Source of the DNA: Coffea arabica
Lineage: Eukaryota; Streptophyta; Magnoliopsida; Gentianales; Rubiaceae
DNA: 64,000 nucleotides
Reading direction: 5' to 3'
Assembly: GCF_036785885.1 (NCBI RefSeq)
Contig: NC_092316.1
Location: 48,307,001-48,371,000 of the forward strand
Shown here: in pieces, positions 47,306 to 58,660 of the stretch
Layout: every line of letters begins with the position of its first letter
Numbering within the stretch: the stretch's first letter is position 1
Notes under the pieces: model-generated
Databases searched by the model: none
Seen by the model: only the letters and a program-made list of their open reading frames with translations
Told to the model about the DNA's origin: nothing
Position numbers and translations under genes: made by a program

Positions 47306-48091
47306 CATAGTTATTAAACCCGGCCCGGCCTGGCGGTTCGACCGGTCAACCCGGCGAACCGGCCCGGTTCTTCAATTGGATTGTTTCTGCATATGAATCG
47401 TTGACTTTTTAACGGACCGACGGTTCAACCGGATTAAACCGGAAACCCGGCCGGTTTTGTGGGCAGACCGGGTTTGAGGAAAAAATGTTTGTCCAAGCCT
47501 TTGCTTGGATGCGAACTTCAGACCTTCGGTATTGTTTATGCGTAGCTCACCACCAGGACACTTTGTCACTTGTTCATTAATGGCCATTCTTATGTTATAT
47601 GAATGTTTTGTTAATTTCACCTTTATTTTTTTAAACTCTCCAAAACAAATGTATTTGGAATCTTTTAATAAAACTTATGACCCTTATATTCTATAAATTA
47701 TAAAATAGATTTCAAAAATAACATATTACATAATTTATTTTAAAGACAAATATTGTTTTTTAAATATTTTTTGCATTTAAAATTTGTAAATAACCTAGAT
47801 AATTACAATAAACATCTACACTTGAAGTTTGGTGGATTCCTAATTAAATTTATGTTTTGCTGATTCTTATATGAATTAAATATTCTATAGCACATTAAAT
47901 TAAATGAATATTTGTTATGACATTATTTATTACAATTTATCTCATATATCCTATATCAAAATTTATAAAATATACTATTTAAATATATGTAGTGACCCAC
48001 TGGTTCAACCACTCACCCACCGGTTGAACCAGTGACCCGTTGACCCACCTCCTTCGCCGGTCTCCTCTCCAGGCCGAGTTTAATAACTATG
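47306..48091. mobile_element. Non-autonomous element with CATAGTTATTAAAC ends
   Basis: 786 bp. Inverted ends: CATAGTTATTAAACCCGGCC at the left and, on the other strand, CATAGTTATTAAACTCGGCC at the right. The perfect 8-bp duplication GTATTGGT flanks it (47298-47305, 48092-48099). GC-rich CCGG-containing shoulders enclose an AT-rich middle; 47,330-47,470 holds repeated CCGGTT and CGGTTCAACCGG words. No coding potential. Confidence 0.85.
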
Positions 48092-48099
48092 GTATTGGT

Positions 48100-49084
48100 A
48101 GCTCCTTGTGACCCTAGACCAATGTCATTTAAGACTCCCTTGTAAAAGGACAACAAGATATCAATAATCAAACTAAAACAAATAATACTGTAAGCGAATT
48201 TGTATATATATCCCTTGAATTAAAAAATGGAAAAATTTGAAAACACTTGTTGAATGTGAAAAATGTCTCTTATTTTGGTACATAAATAAAGTGGAAACAC
48301 GACATTAACAATTTTGAGAAAGTAACATTTATTTGATTTCAGTGGGAGAAAAGCAAATGAGCAATCATTTATGTAAATGAAAGTTTTTGTTAGTTTACGT
48401 GAGGAAGAATGAAGGTAGAAAGTGGAAAGGTAAAATCATGAGCTTTGTGTATGCGTATCGATGAAGTATAGGCTTTAATGCATGTAGTGTATTTATGAAG
48501 CATGGGTTTTAAGTTTAACCGCATGTTGTCTGCATATTGAGTTTGAACTTTAATGTTCAGGATTAATTTTAATGTTTTATTCTTGAAATTCAAATTTAGA
48601 AGGGAAACTTCGAATTTTTGGTATAAATTTAGAGTGAACTCAAGTAGTGCTTATTTTATTTTTCGCAGATCTGGTAAATAATAGAAATTATCAGAGAATA
48701 AAAATTTCTACGGCTATATTTGCTATAATTGGAGTTGTTAACAAAACTCGCACGCTCTCATTTTGAAAACCTAGCTCAAGTTAGGATGACTTGTTAGAAT
48801 GAACACATGTAAATGCATTTAAATTACCTTGAAATTTCCATTTAAAGGTACAAACTCAAATTCATTTATTCCTTTCTATATTTATACACTTTTTCTATTT
48901 GAATTTAATTTTTAAAGAATTCACTTAAAACCACATTTAACGAGTGCTCAAGAGATGCTTCCTCTTAGATAAAGGTTTACATAATTTACAGTGTTTCTTT
49001 TTAATCATTGTCCAGTTTTAATGGAAATTTGTGTTACTTTATTTTCTTCTGCAATGATTCCGATCTATTTTTTTTTTTTTTATC
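48100..49084. other. AT-rich intergenic DNA
   Basis: No gene or repeat recognised. Confidence 0.35.
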
Positions 49085-49165
49085 CCCAATCCAGTTTTTT
49101 TTTGGGTCAGGTATCCCGGTCATTACCAGACTAATCCCCTGGACTGTTGTACAGAGCCCCGCCCA
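49085..49165 (-). repeat. 3' fragment of an older SINE of the same family
   Basis: On the minus strand it reads GGGGATTAGTCTGG, then GACCGGGATACC and an A-run. It parallels the 3' part of the SINE next door (GGGATTAGTCGAGCC, GACCCGGACACCC, A-run). Confidence 0.55.
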
Positions 49166-49195
49166 AATTGCACTTTTTTTCAAGTCAAGTTTCAC

Positions 49196-49399
49196 TTCTT
49201 TTTTTTCTGTCGACGGAGTGGGTGTCCGGGTCAAGTTCGTAAAGGCGGCTCGACTAATCCCACTTCGGCCCGACCCAGCGCCCCCACCAGATCTAGCACC
49301 TTAGATGCATGGAGAAGCCGATGGTGCTGCGGAGGTTCGACCTCAGGACCTGACGATCCCGAGGAAGAGGCGCCAACCACCAGCCCATTCACGTGGGGC
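49196..49399 (-). mobile_element. tRNA-type SINE with 17-bp target duplication
   Basis: 204 bp, flanked by the perfect direct repeat TTCAAGTCAAGTTTCAC (49179-49195, 49400-49416). On the minus strand it starts GCCCCACGTGAATGGGCTGG, continues with the promoter-like TGGTTGGCGCCTC (A box) and GGTCGAACCTC (B box), and ends in an A-rich tail next to the duplication. GC-rich against its AT-rich surroundings. Such features define plant tRNA-derived SINEs, which are mobilised by LINE machinery. Confidence 0.8.
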
Positions 49400-49416
49400 T
49401 TCAAGTCAAGTTTCAC

Positions 49417-51312
49417 AAAGGCCCAAATTATTAAAAAAAAAAAAAAAAAAAAAAGGTTAAGGACGTTAGCTGCATTGTCCTCCTCCTTAACCCTTTTCAT
49501 CCATCCAGCTAGCAAAAGGGACGGTTACAAAAGACGCGTTATCACTCCGCCATCCAACAGCATCATCATCCTGAAAAAGTCCCGAAAACCAGAACCATCC
49601 TTTTCTCCCTTGGAATACAGGAGCTAGGGACCTCCTACGCCATTTCTCCAACCCGCGACTCACCAACTAGCAAAAATCTCAATGCCATCTGGCAATCATC
49701 ATCCCCAATGCTCTCACAAAAAACCATGAATATCCATCGTCTTCAAGAATTTCAACCGCCCTAAACACCATGATCATTAGCTTCAAACTTACCATATCCA
49801 AACCCAAGCTCCTCCAAATTCGACGAGGGAACATTAAAGGGAGAAAAAAAGGACAGAAGAAAAAACCGCAGGGTCGAGTTGCAGGGAAGCAATGTTGCCG
49901 GAATCCACCACCACCGTCACCTTTTGAAAGCTCCTTGAAGCACTCTGTAAAGGCACTTAACCCTTGCTTCTCTATTTATCTACTATTATGATGAAAAAAT
50001 TGTGTGTTAATTGGTTTTCGTGTAGTATAATCTCTTTCCTTCTGGGTTGGTTTTGGTTGGAATTGGAAGCCTGATCACGTTTAAATTTGATGGAAAAAAT
50101 GATTGATCTTTATGTTCTTGAGTTTGTGAGAAATCATGTTCCAAATTGAGCTCGAATCCAACCTATTTACATCCAAATCCAATTTATTTACATCAAACTC
50201 CGACTTTTAAATACCTTAAATGATGTACATCGAACTACTGCTGATTTATGTCAAGAGCAAACTTGCACCAAATTGTGCGGGCACAACTTATGAGGCCTGG
50301 ATCCACATGATAATGCGGAAAACATGTGTTTTTACCGAGTATTTATGAGGAGAGAGAGAGAGACAGAGAGTTTGTGTGTGTGTGTGTGAAACTGCACAGG
50401 CGTGTTAATTTTGGATAACCATTACTGCATGAGTTCAAGAGTCTGAATCAGATGACCAAATTACTTTTTTTTTTTTTTTTTATAAAGGAAACCATTAAGA
50501 AATGATTAGGCATAGATCTCGACCTGTTATTAAAAATTTTCAAAATGTACATGGTAGGGAAGTTATACCTCTCAATTTAGATTAGGACTAAATTACCTTT
50601 ACATTCTACATAAATGAACTTTGGATTAATATTGTTTTGTAAAATTAATATTGACAAAAAGATGACCAAATTATATTATATGCTATATATAAATGAATTT
50701 TTTGTGCTAATTTATTAAATTTTTGTTTACTTAATTATTTTTTTAATGAAGTTTAATATTGGATGAGAAAAAGAATAGGGACATTTGAAAGTGGGAAGAG
50801 AATAAGAGGGAGATAGAAAGGCGTTCCAATTTTATTAGATGTTCTCGAGATGATAGAGAGATGTAATACATTAAAAGAAAAAAGGTCATCTAATCTTTAG
50901 GTAGTTCAGTAATAATGTTGAAATTTGAAGGTAATTTTTTTCTCATCAAAAAATAGGCTAGCTATAATCAAAATCCAAAAGCACCTCAAGACATATTTTT
51001 TATTTTCAACTTTTTTAGATCTAAAAAATCTAAAATTAGGTTTTGAAAACATAGCCACATAACTTTTCAAAAATCAAAACCTAAAATCAATTGTACAGAA
51101 TCAGTTGAAAACAAGGCCAATAAATTAAGAGATGAAACTTTTATTTATAGTTTGAGTAAATTTTATACTAACAATGCATATACTATTATGGTTAGATATA
51201 TGATACATATGTAAAATTTAGATTTCAAATTGAAATATAGATTAATTGTCATGCATCTAACCCTAAAAGTGCATAAATTAATTCTTATAGTTTTACATGC
51301 ACATTATTAGTG
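49417..51312. other. AT-rich intergenic DNA with simple repeats
   Basis: Contains a run of about 20 A (49431-49454), a GA/GT microsatellite (about 50342-50388), a poly-T run near 50466-50481, and the inverted relative of the 33.8-kb repeat at 50940-51122. No gene recognised. Confidence 0.4.
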
Positions 51313-51327
51313 GCTTTAGGAGGATTT

Positions 51328-54202
51328 CTTTTTTTTTTCTTTTTTCTTTTTTTTTTATTTCAAATTTGTAGTCTTTTATTGATGAGAATAAAAGTTACAC
51401 TCAAAGAAACATCATTTTGAAGTACAGGATTGGATTATAAAGACAACAAATGAACCAGAAATGTTTGGTGCTTAGTTGAAAGGCAAAATATCTCAAATTC
51501 TCCTTTATCCTCAGCCCTTCATACGCTTAATTTTCCGAATTGAAGGCATCCCTAATCTGTCAAGGCGAATTGCTCCACGGGCCATAATTGGAAACAAGTG
51601 GAAGGAGTCGTATAACTTGAGTTGATGCTCTGGATGAGAGACGCCCACATTGGACAATGCATCAGCGACTGTGTTAGCTTCTCTATAACAATGTGAAAAG
51701 CGATCAGGATCTTCCACGAATTGCCAAATCTGCCTAATCTCTCGTCGAATCTTCCAAGGGCAGTGAATACGTTTCTGAAGAATTCCAATTAATACCAAAG
51801 AATCCGATTGAATATAGAGATTCTCAAAACCCCTATGTATGCATGTTTGAATGCCAATAAGAAGAGCCCGGGCCTCTGCACTTAGACATGTAGTTTCTCC
51901 AAGATATGCCGAAAAACCAATCAAAGGAATACCATGTGAATCCCGAAGAACCCCACCTCCTCCACCCAGTCCTGGATTACCCTTAGAACAGCCATCGGTA
52001 TTTAGAGTAAACCGACCAGTTTCCTTTGGTTCCCAACGAACAAGTTTGTACGTGACATAAGTGTGAGATGAATACGGCCAATCATACAAATGGTAGAATG
52101 AATGAGCCTTGAAAACTTGTTTGAAATGAATTTCCACAATGGTCTGGATTTCCAAGGAAATGGCAAGACAAATGGCGGGAGATCTCATATGGACATCCTC
52201 AAATAATGCTTTATTTCTTGCTTTCCAAATTTGCCAACATACTATACTGGGAAGAATGCGTCCAATGAGTCGCTGTATCTCTGAATCATATGAGTGCAAC
52301 CACCAACCCACTATACAGGAGCGTAAAGAAGAGCCTGGAAAAGTCAATCCACATGAAGCTCCAAAATAATTCCAAACTGTTGAAGCTATATGGCCTTTGG
52401 AAAATAAATGTTCAATTGACTCCTCAGATGCGGAATCGCAGCAGAAACACTTTGATGGTAAATGTAAACCAAGTTTACGTAACCTATCCGGTAAAGGCAG
52501 CCTGTGCAGCAACAATCTTAACATGAAGAATGAAATTTTGAGTGGAATCTGAGGATACCAAATGCTATCAAAAACCATAGACTTGTTTCGTGCTTGCCTA
52601 ATATCCCGAAATGCCGAAGCTAGAGAGAAGATTCCAGATGTTGTGGACATCCAAAAGACTTCAACTTCACCCCAGTCTTCCGGGACTGGATGCTCTAAAA
52701 TGGAGGGAACCAGATCCGTCGGCAATGTCTGATATAATCTACTCACTTCCCAGTGTCCATTGATGATAAAATCACCAAACGACAAATTAGAGACAACTGT
52801 CGTACGGAGAAACAAGGCACCCCCTCCCAACCAATTGTCGTACCAAAAATGACAAGCTCCATTCTTGATATCCCATAGCATAGATAGCTCCACTTGTCGA
52901 CTTACATTGACCATCCTTCTCCAGATTGCGGAGTCCAATGACCTGATTTCAACCTGACAAGGATGTAGTAGTCTACAGTACTTAGCTTTCATGAATGAAA
53001 CCCACAACGAGCATCCCTTTATGAAGTTCCACCAAAGCTTGAATGAGAATGCTGTGTAGATGTCCTGTAACCTCCGGAAACCAACTCCTCCCTCATCTAC
53101 CGGATAGCACATCTGAGACCACCGTATCCAGTGAAATTTTGACTCCTCAGAGGATGACCCCCATAGGAAGGTCGAGAAGGCTTTTTCTATAGTTCTAAAA
53201 ACCTTACCCGGGATAACCGCTGCTGACAACAGGTGTACTGGCATCGTTGCCAACACATGTTTGATTAGAACTATTTTGCCTCCAAGAGAAAGCATCCTTG
53301 ATTTCCATGACCTTATTCTCCCTAGGATAGATTGGCAAACTTCCCCAAAATATGATGATTTACATCTGCCAAAATAGAGGGGAAATCCCAAATAACGTAT
53401 CGGAAATGGTTGATAAATAAATTTGGTGATACGTTCAATCACCCTTCTTCTTGCCGGTGGTATCGAGGGATGTACTAAGTAACAACTTTTTAGCACATTT
53501 ATCAATTGTCCAGAACACCTTTGATACGCATCTAGCACCTGCATGATAAGCTTTAGAGAATAAGAAGATCCATTTGTAAAAATTAGAATATCATCCGCAA
53601 AAGCCAAATGAGTTATAGTAGGACATGCAAAGGGGACTTTGAAACCCACAAACCCCGATTGCATGGCAAGATTATTTAATCCTCTAGATAACACCTCAGC
53701 TCCTATAATGAATAAAGCAGGCGATAATGGATCACCCTGACGTAGGCCTCGTGTAGATTTAAAGAAACCATGCGATGCCCCATTTATAATGATAGAAAAC
53801 CAGACATTGGAGATCAAGCGCCAAACCAAATCAATGAATCTTTCTCCAAAGCCAAATTTCCTGAGAACACCAATGATATGATCCCATGTCACTCGGTCAT
53901 ATGCCTTAGACATATCCAACTTCATGACCACATTACCACCCCTAGTCTTTTTCCCAATACCCGACACAACCTCCTGTGCTAGCAAAAAGTTGTCTGTTAT
54001 ATTACGGCCCTTCACAAAGCCTGTCTGCTGGGGCGAAATAATTTTGGGCAATAGAGAAGCCAGTCTATCAGCTAAGATCCTGGATAACAACTTATTGAAG
54101 AAGTTACATAGACTGATTGGCCTATAATGAGAAAAGTCCTGAGGATTTGGCTTTTTTGGAATTAATACAATTGAGGTAGAGGTGATAAATTGAGGCAAAT
54201 GT
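51328..54202 (-). mobile_element. 5'-truncated LINE with 15-bp target duplication
   Basis: Flanked by the perfect direct repeat GCTTTAGGAGGATTT (51313-51327, 54203-54217). The 3' end (lower coordinates) has an interrupted A-run on the minus strand. The 5' end is cut inside ORF2, upstream of the reverse-transcriptase fingers, so endonuclease and ORF1 are missing. Truncation on reverse transcription is typical for LINEs. The open frame and perfect duplication indicate a young insertion. Confidence 0.93.
51511..54198 (-). CDS. LINE ORF2 remainder: reverse transcriptase, zinc-binding region, RNase H
   Basis: 895 codons without a stop, open to the 5' insertion boundary. The first codon is TTG, so no genuine start exists: this is the C-terminal part of ORF2. 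Reverse transcriptase: STSIVLIPKKPNP, YRPISLCNFFNKLLSRILAD, motif A KLDMSKAYDRVTW, LRQGDPLSPALF and catalytic FADD (HLAFADDILIF). The zinc-binding region has CFCCDSASEESIEHLF. RNase H has its four acidic residues in NTDGCSKGNPG, SAEARAL, QSDSLVL and ANTVADAL. Plant LINEs of the L1/RTE-like group with a C-terminal RNase H have this layout. Enzymatically it could be intact, but without endonuclease and promoter it cannot move on its own. Confidence 0.93.
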   Translation of the reverse strand: MPQFITSTSIVLIPKKPNPQDFSHYRPISLCNFFNKLLSRILADRLASLLPKIISPQQTGFVKGRNITDNFLLAQEVVSGIGKKTRGGNVVMKLDMSKAYDRVTWDHIIGVLRKFGFGERFIDLVWRLISNVWFSIIINGASHGFFKSTRGLRQGDPLSPALFIIGAEVLSRGLNNLAMQSGFVGFKVPFACPTITHLAFADDILIFTNGSSYSLKLIMQVLDAYQRCSGQLINVLKSCYLVHPSIPPARRRVIERITKFIYQPFPIRYLGFPLYFGRCKSSYFGEVCQSILGRIRSWKSRMLSLGGKIVLIKHVLATMPVHLLSAAVIPGKVFRTIEKAFSTFLWGSSSEESKFHWIRWSQMCYPVDEGGVGFRRLQDIYTAFSFKLWWNFIKGCSLWVSFMKAKYCRLLHPCQVEIRSLDSAIWRRMVNVSRQVELSMLWDIKNGACHFWYDNWLGGGALFLRTTVVSNLSFGDFIINGHWEVSRLYQTLPTDLVPSILEHPVPEDWGEVEVFWMSTTSGIFSLASAFRDIRQARNKSMVFDSIWYPQIPLKISFFMLRLLLHRLPLPDRLRKLGLHLPSKCFCCDSASEESIEHLFSKGHIASTVWNYFGASCGLTFPGSSLRSCIVGWWLHSYDSEIQRLIGRILPSIVCWQIWKARNKALFEDVHMRSPAICLAISLEIQTIVEIHFKQVFKAHSFYHLYDWPYSSHTYVTYKLVRWEPKETGRFTLNTDGCSKGNPGLGGGGGVLRDSHGIPLIGFSAYLGETTCLSAEARALLIGIQTCIHRGFENLYIQSDSLVLIGILQKRIHCPWKIRREIRQIWQFVEDPDRFSHCYREANTVADALSNVGVSHPEHQLKLYDSFHLFPIMARGAIRLDRLGMPSIRKIKRMKG

Positions 54203-54217
54203 GCTTTAGGAGGATTT

Positions 54218-54771
54218 GGCTTTAAGAGGATTTCATTACAAATGTGCTTAATAGAAAAAGAATTACTAGTGTTTAGATAGGAGATTATTTGAATTATTAT
54301 TAATAATAATTATTGAAACAGATTTTGTAATATGATGTATGTGAGATAAAAAGGCAATGAAAAGATAAAAAAAAATTGATTAAAAATTGTGCTTGTAAAA
54401 TAAGAAAAACATATTTAGAATAATTTTACTATTCAAACACACTGCCTTAAAATATAAAGAATAAAGAGTTTCTTCTACCGTATTTGAACCCCTATTTTTT
54501 GTTCTCTATCATTTCAAATCTCCGAACAACTTCTTCTTGGCCATCTCTTTTTTTTTTTTTAAATGTTTCATCAACTGACACTGCTACCATTGACTTGGAG
54601 CTTTCTCCAATCTTCTCTCTCAATTCTCTATGCTGCCAGCACCACCTGGCCCTTGGCCCAAATTTCATAGCACCATAAATCAAAAAGCCTTCCCAAATCA
54701 CATCTATTACTTTTCCTTGTGACCCTTCTTGACAGCTACACAAGCTACCTCAAGAACTTGACAAAAATCAA
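54218..54771. other. AT-rich intergenic DNA
   Basis: No gene recognised. Confidence 0.35.
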
Positions 54772-54779
54772 CTAGGGCT

Positions 54780-55225
54780 TAGGAGTGCATTCTAATAGAG
54801 TTGAGCTTGTCAAGCTTTTAGAAGTCGAGCTCAACTTCAATTTATCTTACTTGAGCTTGAGCTTAATGCAGTCTAACCAAGCTCAATTAAGCCTATTCGA
54901 GTCTAGTTGAACTTATCTAATAAAAATTAATATTTTACATATAATTTTAAATAAAAAATATAATCGACATTTCATAATAATAAATATAAAAAATAATGTG
55001 TATGTGTGTATAAACATATGTATGTACGTACGTATTAAAAGCTTGATTAGGCTCGTTGTTCCTACGAGCTTAAGAATATAATACTCGAGATTGACTCGTA
55101 AGTATTTTCGAATAGCTCAAATTCGAGTCGAACTCGATCAATGTTAAGCTCAAGTTGAGTAGTTGACCGAGCTGCTTGTGAGCTTGAGTCATGTAGTTTG
55201 GTGAACTTGTACTCTTGTAGCCCTA
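54780..55225. mobile_element. hAT-like MITE, second copy type
   Basis: Starts TAGGAGTGCA and ends TGTAGCCCTA. Flanks CTAGGGCT and CTAGAGCT match at 7 of 8. The interior is rich in GAGCTC, CTCGA and TTGAGC words as in 46741-47036. Probably the same broad family, more decayed. Confidence 0.6.
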
Positions 55226-55913
55226 CTAGAGCTTAAGTGTTACGATGTTGTTCCAGAATAATTCTTCTCTTTGTCGTTAACTCTGTACCTTCAACCAAAC
55301 AAACTCCCTCCCTACCGTCTCTTCCTATATTGACCAAGGATCTAAAAGTTGGTTTAATTTATGATGCAGATAACATCAGATTGTTAAGGTTGTGATGTAC
55401 GTATGGATGAGATTTTTTATTGTTTTTAGAAGTTTAATTTGGGTGCTTGTATTTTGATTTTTATCATTAATTTTTTATAAGCAATTGTTTGTTAAAGCTA
55501 GTAAGGTAGTAATAACAGTCAATGACGAACCCATGATTTTAATTTGGGGGGCAAATGATCAATGATATAATAGCAAAAAAAAAAATCGACAGCAAATAAA
55601 GCATACTAAATATGAAATGAAAGTTCAATATATATTAATTAAGAATAAGAAACTTTTTAAAAAAAATAAAGGCAAAGTATAAAGAAAAACGTGAAAATTA
55701 AGCTATGTGCTATTCTATTTACTATCAATATGAAGCATTCATTACTATGGTTGAAACTTCTTCAATTGGTATGATAGTTGATTTTTTTTATTGTTTGTTT
55801 TTTATTTCCTATGTAACATGTACAGTGTGACCTTAGTTGCTATTTTAAAGTTAGAGTAATAAAAGAAACTAAACAGTTGGTTTGTTATAAGAAATTTGGT
55901 TAAAAGAAACTTA

Positions 55914-56262
55914 CTCCCTCCGTCCCACTTTGTTAGTCTTGTTTTCCTTTTTCGTCCGTTCCAGATTGTAGTCCATTTTTTCATTAAGAAATGTAGTAAT
56001 CTTTCAAATTGTCTAAAATACCCTTATTAAATATCTTGTTATTAATACATTGCTATTAAATACTAACCCACTATATTGAATACATTGAGTTTTTCCAATA
56101 CTAACCCATTAGCTGTAACTGATATTAATTGGCACTCTTCGTGATTAGCATAAGGGTATTTTAGGCAATTATTAATCTAAATTTATGTTTCCAACCAAAT
56201 TAATTACACTTTCTTAATCTGTGTGAAAAAAAATCAAAACTAACAAAACGGGACGGAGGGAG
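55914..56262. mobile_element. Stowaway MITE
   Basis: 349 bp. Ends CTCCCTCCGTCCCACTTTGT and its near inverted copy (ACAAAACGGGACGGAGGGAG), with TA duplicated at both sides (55912-55913, 56263-56264). These are the signature of Tc1/mariner-type Stowaway elements in plants. Flanks share AAAGAAACTAAACAGTTG on both sides (55863 and 56285), a separate local direct repeat. Confidence 0.93.
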
Positions 56263-56264
56263 TA

Positions 56265-58050
56265 ATATTTTTGTAATTGTTCAAAAGAAACTAAACAGTT
56301 GAACCTCCCTTATTATTGCTTTCACTCAACTAGCATTTATGATAGTTTTGACTTTAAAATTTACCTTTTACGTTTCTTGTTGATGTTCTTTACCATTAAA
56401 CAAAAGATAGTTCTTAAAACAAAAAGTTTTAATTCTCTCCTAAAAGGAAGAAAAAAATTAGGAAAGAGAGATTTATTTATGGGAATAGAAGACCTATATT
56501 ACTTTCACCAACCAAAGTAAGAGACTAAGAGGTATGTAATATGTACCTATTCCTATAATAAAATAAATTAAAATAAAAAAACCATACACTCATCAAAGCT
56601 TTGAATTCGGTGATCTTCCGACTTCTATATTCATGAATATGAAGCAATAAAATCAAGACATTAACTCAATGCCAAGTTTATAGATAAAAAGAAATAAAAA
56701 AGGTAATTAAATCTACATTTAAAAATACAAGCTCTTAATCATTAGATAAAAGGAAAAATTGATGAAGTTCTACACACAATATTAAGTGTCCTCAATGCTT
56801 TTCAAACAAAAACTTTGATGAGAAGAAATTGTAACCCATCTTTTTTAAAAAAAAATTAATTACTTGTGTCATTGTAAGGGCATTTTGGATTACATTGAAG
56901 TGAATTTAGGCCAAAACTGGTTGATTTCTCCTCATAATTAAAAGTTGGGGAGGTTTTTTATGTTTTTCTACAAACAAGAGGGGAGGTTCCTATAATTCTA
57001 AAAGCAATAGTTGAGGTCCCTAACTTTTTCTAAAACTAGAGGGATGGTTAGTGTAATTTACCTTTTAAAAAAAAACTTGGAACATTAGCAGGTTGGGGTT
57101 GTATATACGATTTCTAATTTGTTATAAGAAAATCTATGGAGGGGTGTTTTAGGATATACATTGGTTTCTTTGGTGCAGTAAGTAACTTGTCACCAGAAAT
57201 ATCAAAATTGGTGGTACAAGTGTTATTTTTGAAACTTGAGGAGAGGGCCCTGTAATTGTGATAAACTCTGGGTGAGGTATGTGAAATTATCTCATTTCAT
57301 TATCCACCAAACTTCATAAAATAAGCACTGAATTTACTGATTTTGAGTAGTTCATAGATTATCAAACACCTTGTAGTCTGTTCTCTGAATAATAAACGAG
57401 TCCTTTTTTCTCTTTTCCAATTTGAGGGAGATCCTATACAAAGATAAAAAGGAGTTTGTAGTTTGCTGTTCACAAGTTATCATATGCCTCCTGTATGGGT
57501 AATTAAGTAATTCCACATGTTGTCATCAAATTGACTATGCGAGTTGTAGAAGAATGAAATGCAGGGACATGAAAAAGTGACCATTTGTCCCGTTATTTAG
57601 TCATCGAGCATCGTGTTATTGCATTATTAACTATCGATATTGTGATACATGACCAAATTTAATCGTTTCCTGCCTGTTACAAGCATAACTGCAATATGAT
57701 TCTAATTCTTTGGTTTCTTGTGCTTTAGTATGCAACTATTATTGTTCATCATTCTGCTGCTTCGTCTATTCGGCTTCCCATTTTGCTCTGGCTATTTGAG
57801 GAGGTATGCTTGTTCTTCTCCTACTTAATTTGTTTTTTTGATGAGTTCATTTGTAAAATTATTTTCTTGTTATTGTTTACAAATGTGCTATTTCCTTTTT
57901 ATTATGTGAGTTATAATCACTGTGTATTGGTCCAACAATTGTTTCTGTTAAATTGTTTAAATCTCTCTTCTTCTAGAAGCTTGCTTTATTTTGAGCTCAA
58001 GATATCTATGTTTGGAAATTGATTTATCAAGGTACAAAATTTTGTGAAAA
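56265..58050. other. AT-rich intergenic DNA
   Basis: No gene recognised. 56,930-57,290 contains repeated GAGGGGAGGTTCC-like phrases that recall the ends of the MITE at 13376, perhaps a very old relative. Confidence 0.35.
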
Positions 58051-58232
58051 TTGATTAGTAACTCTGTTTTGATTGACGCTAATGAATATGATTATGTATT
58101 TCGGACTAAGCGTAGAGCTCTTCTCCGTTGCATTGAAGAGAACTTGTCTCTATTACATCCTAATAAAATTAATTTGGCAATTTTTTCAAACGTCAACACT
58201 GTTCGTAACAAAATTCATCACCTGGGTTAATC
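58051..58232 (+). other. Coding-like stretch, unidentified
   Basis: About 60 codons with balanced composition, unlike the surrounding low-complexity DNA: DANEYDYVFRTKRRALLRCI, then NLSLLHPNKINLAIF and SNVNTVRNKIHHLG, ended by TAA. Opens after a TGA at 58045 and has no ATG at its start. I do not recognise the family. It could be an exon of a decayed host gene or transposase. Confidence 0.35.
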
Positions 58233-58592
58233 ATATCATACATAAATTTTGTATGAAGCTGACCAAGTTTTGCAGTTTGATTGATCACTACAAATTTTAT
58301 TAAAAATTTGACCCATTTTTCAATGTTCAAATATTTCGTGTAATGAAATGCCAAAATAATCTCAAACGAATATTATTTTTTAGTATGTTGATCTAGAGAT
58401 CAAAAGAAAAGCAGAAACATAATTGGATGATTTTCTACTATTATAGTACTTTAAAAGTAAATAAATGGATAGGTCAATGTACAGAAATCTAATAGATAGT
58501 GTAAGAACGAGCATTCCTTCTTTTCTTACATGACTCTAGTACTCAGCGATGCAACTTATGAGACCATTTTATGCTAAATGTTTCTGTTCTAG

Positions 58593-58660
58593 GCGGGCGC
58601 ACTATCTAGAAGGATTCACTACGGAAAATTTGTAGTTGAAGTAAAATTCAAGATACCCCT
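58593..58660 (+). pseudogene. Relic exon resembling plant chorismate mutase
   Basis: After a good splice acceptor (TTTCTGTTCTAG) the frame reads AGALSRRIHYGKFVVEVKFK. It closely resembles the conserved LSRRIHYGKFVAEAKF segment, which starts an exon in plant AroQ-type chorismate mutases. Similarity stops after about 23 residues, possibly with a one-base frame change (the following DTP matches in another frame). No catalytic exons are visible nearby. Judged from memory of the family only. Confidence 0.5.
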
